This document shows, one piece after another, positions 4,831-5,002 of a stretch of DNA of 5,002 nucleotides. The notes below the pieces were generated by a model. The model was not told the DNA's origin, did no database searches, and saw nothing but the letters and a program-made list of their open reading frames with translations. The position numbers were made by a program, and so were the translations under genes. The DNA is from Acidobacteriaceae bacterium (GTDB lineage: Bacteria > Acidobacteriota > Terriglobia > Terriglobales > Acidobacteriaceae). Location: the NCBI GenBank assembly GCA_003151875.1, contig PLYW01000295.1, forward strand, positions 146 to 5,147, in the 5' to 3' direction. Numbering within the stretch: position 1 is the stretch's first letter; each line of letters begins with the position of its first letter.

Positions 4831-4859
4831 TTGCACGCGGGTTGCCGTTGTGGTAACTT
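4831..4859 (+). promoter_or_regulatory. Weak second candidate promoter, closer to the tRNA
   Basis: TTGCAC (4831-4836, 3 of 6 to TTGACA) is separated by 17 nt from TAACTT (4854-4859, 3 of 6 to TATAAT), which carries an upstream TGG, an extended -10. It would start transcription near 4866, about 70 nt before the tRNA, a more usual distance. Match quality is low. Confidence 0.2.
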
Positions 4860-4901
4860 TATGGTTTGTCCCGGCTGGCAGGAAGAATCATGCTTGGTTG
4901 G

Positions 4902-4920
4902 CGTCCGCCTGTGGCGGATG
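4902..4920. repeat. Short palindromic hairpin CGTCCGCC-TGT-GGCGGATG before the tRNA
   Basis: An 8-bp stem (4902-4909 with 4913-4920, one G-T wobble) closes a 3-nt loop. The core TCCGCCTGTGGCGGA is a perfect GC-rich palindrome around TGT. It sits 17 bp before the tRNA 5' end. Compact stem-loops of this kind are often dispersed in intergenic DNA of some bacterial genomes; whether that holds here needs the whole genome. Only one copy is in this window. Confidence 0.4.
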
Positions 4921-4937
4921 TCGAGCCACGCTGTAGT

Positions 4938-5002
4938 GCTGGCGTAGCTCAGCTGGTAGAGCATATGATTTGTAATCAGAGGGTCGGGGGTACAAATAAC
5001 TT
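4938..5002 (+). tRNA. tRNA-Thr (anticodon TGT), 3'-truncated by the window end and with unusual bases
   Basis: The 5' acceptor strand is GCTGGCG (4938-4944). The D arm is GCTC/GAGC (4947-4950 with 4959-4962) around AGCTGGTA. The anticodon loop TTTGTAA (4969-4975) carries TGT at 4971-4973, which reads ACA and assigns it to threonine. The window ends inside the T arm, so the 3' acceptor strand is missing. Several bases break the standard fold. A4965 faces G4979 in the anticodon stem, where threonine tRNAs have C. The T loop reads TACAAAT instead of TTCAAAT, losing the near-universal T55. A4998 and A4999 cannot pair with G4990 and G4989. Identity is clear; whether this copy is functional, or the end of the sequence is unreliable, is not. 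Confidence 0.85.

Noticed and set aside
1..5002. CRISPR array, transposon ends, phage or toxin-antitoxin genes
   Set aside because: No regularly spaced repeats, no paired terminal inverted repeats with a transposase, and no small paired genes of those families are visible on either strand.

Overview
The window looks like bacterial chromosome of fairly high GC, with ordinary housekeeping and envelope genes. No transposase, integrase, CRISPR array, phage gene or rRNA is visible. Gene style (short secreted or single-pass membrane orphans, an N-terminally anchored M23 peptidase, a GGDEYELLF-type ThiL, weak or absent Shine-Dalgarno sites) reminds me of Acidobacteriota. That placement is an impression from sequence style, not a test.

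Left part (1-2333): four genes on the minus strand, loosely spaced (about 80-230 bp apart), so probably several transcription units rather than one tight operon. In transcription order they are thiL (thiamine-monophosphate kinase), a small glutaredoxin-like CxxC protein, an unrecognised secreted protein, and the N-terminus of a biotin-dependent acyl-CoA carboxylase carboxyltransferase subunit that runs off the left edge. The last two have -10-like hexamers only 6-7 nt upstream of their ATG and no Shine-Dalgarno, which suggests leaderless transcripts.

Middle (2334-2659): a 326-bp divergent intergenic region. It holds a likely thiL promoter on the minus strand and a perfect TTGACA -35 on the plus strand. 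After the TTGACA comes a run of overlapping, partly mutually exclusive inverted repeats leading into the M23 peptidase gene. This possible structured leader is the most interesting non-coding signal in the window.

Right part (2660-5002): an M23 endopeptidase with an N-terminal membrane anchor and complete zinc site (plus strand) converges, with only 6 bp between the stop codons, on an unrecognised single-pass membrane protein (minus strand). A roughly 290-bp non-coding stretch then holds candidate plus-strand promoters and two hairpins. It ends in a tRNA-Thr(TGT) gene truncated by the window edge. The visible tRNA has several bases unlike the canonical form, all changed to A, which points to a decayed copy or to sequence error at a contig end.

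Functionally the genes do not form one pathway: cofactor synthesis, redox, acyl-CoA carboxylation, cell-wall remodelling and two orphan envelope proteins. I see no convincing new multi-gene system. The best leads are the structured M23 leader, the odd tRNA and the two orphan proteins.
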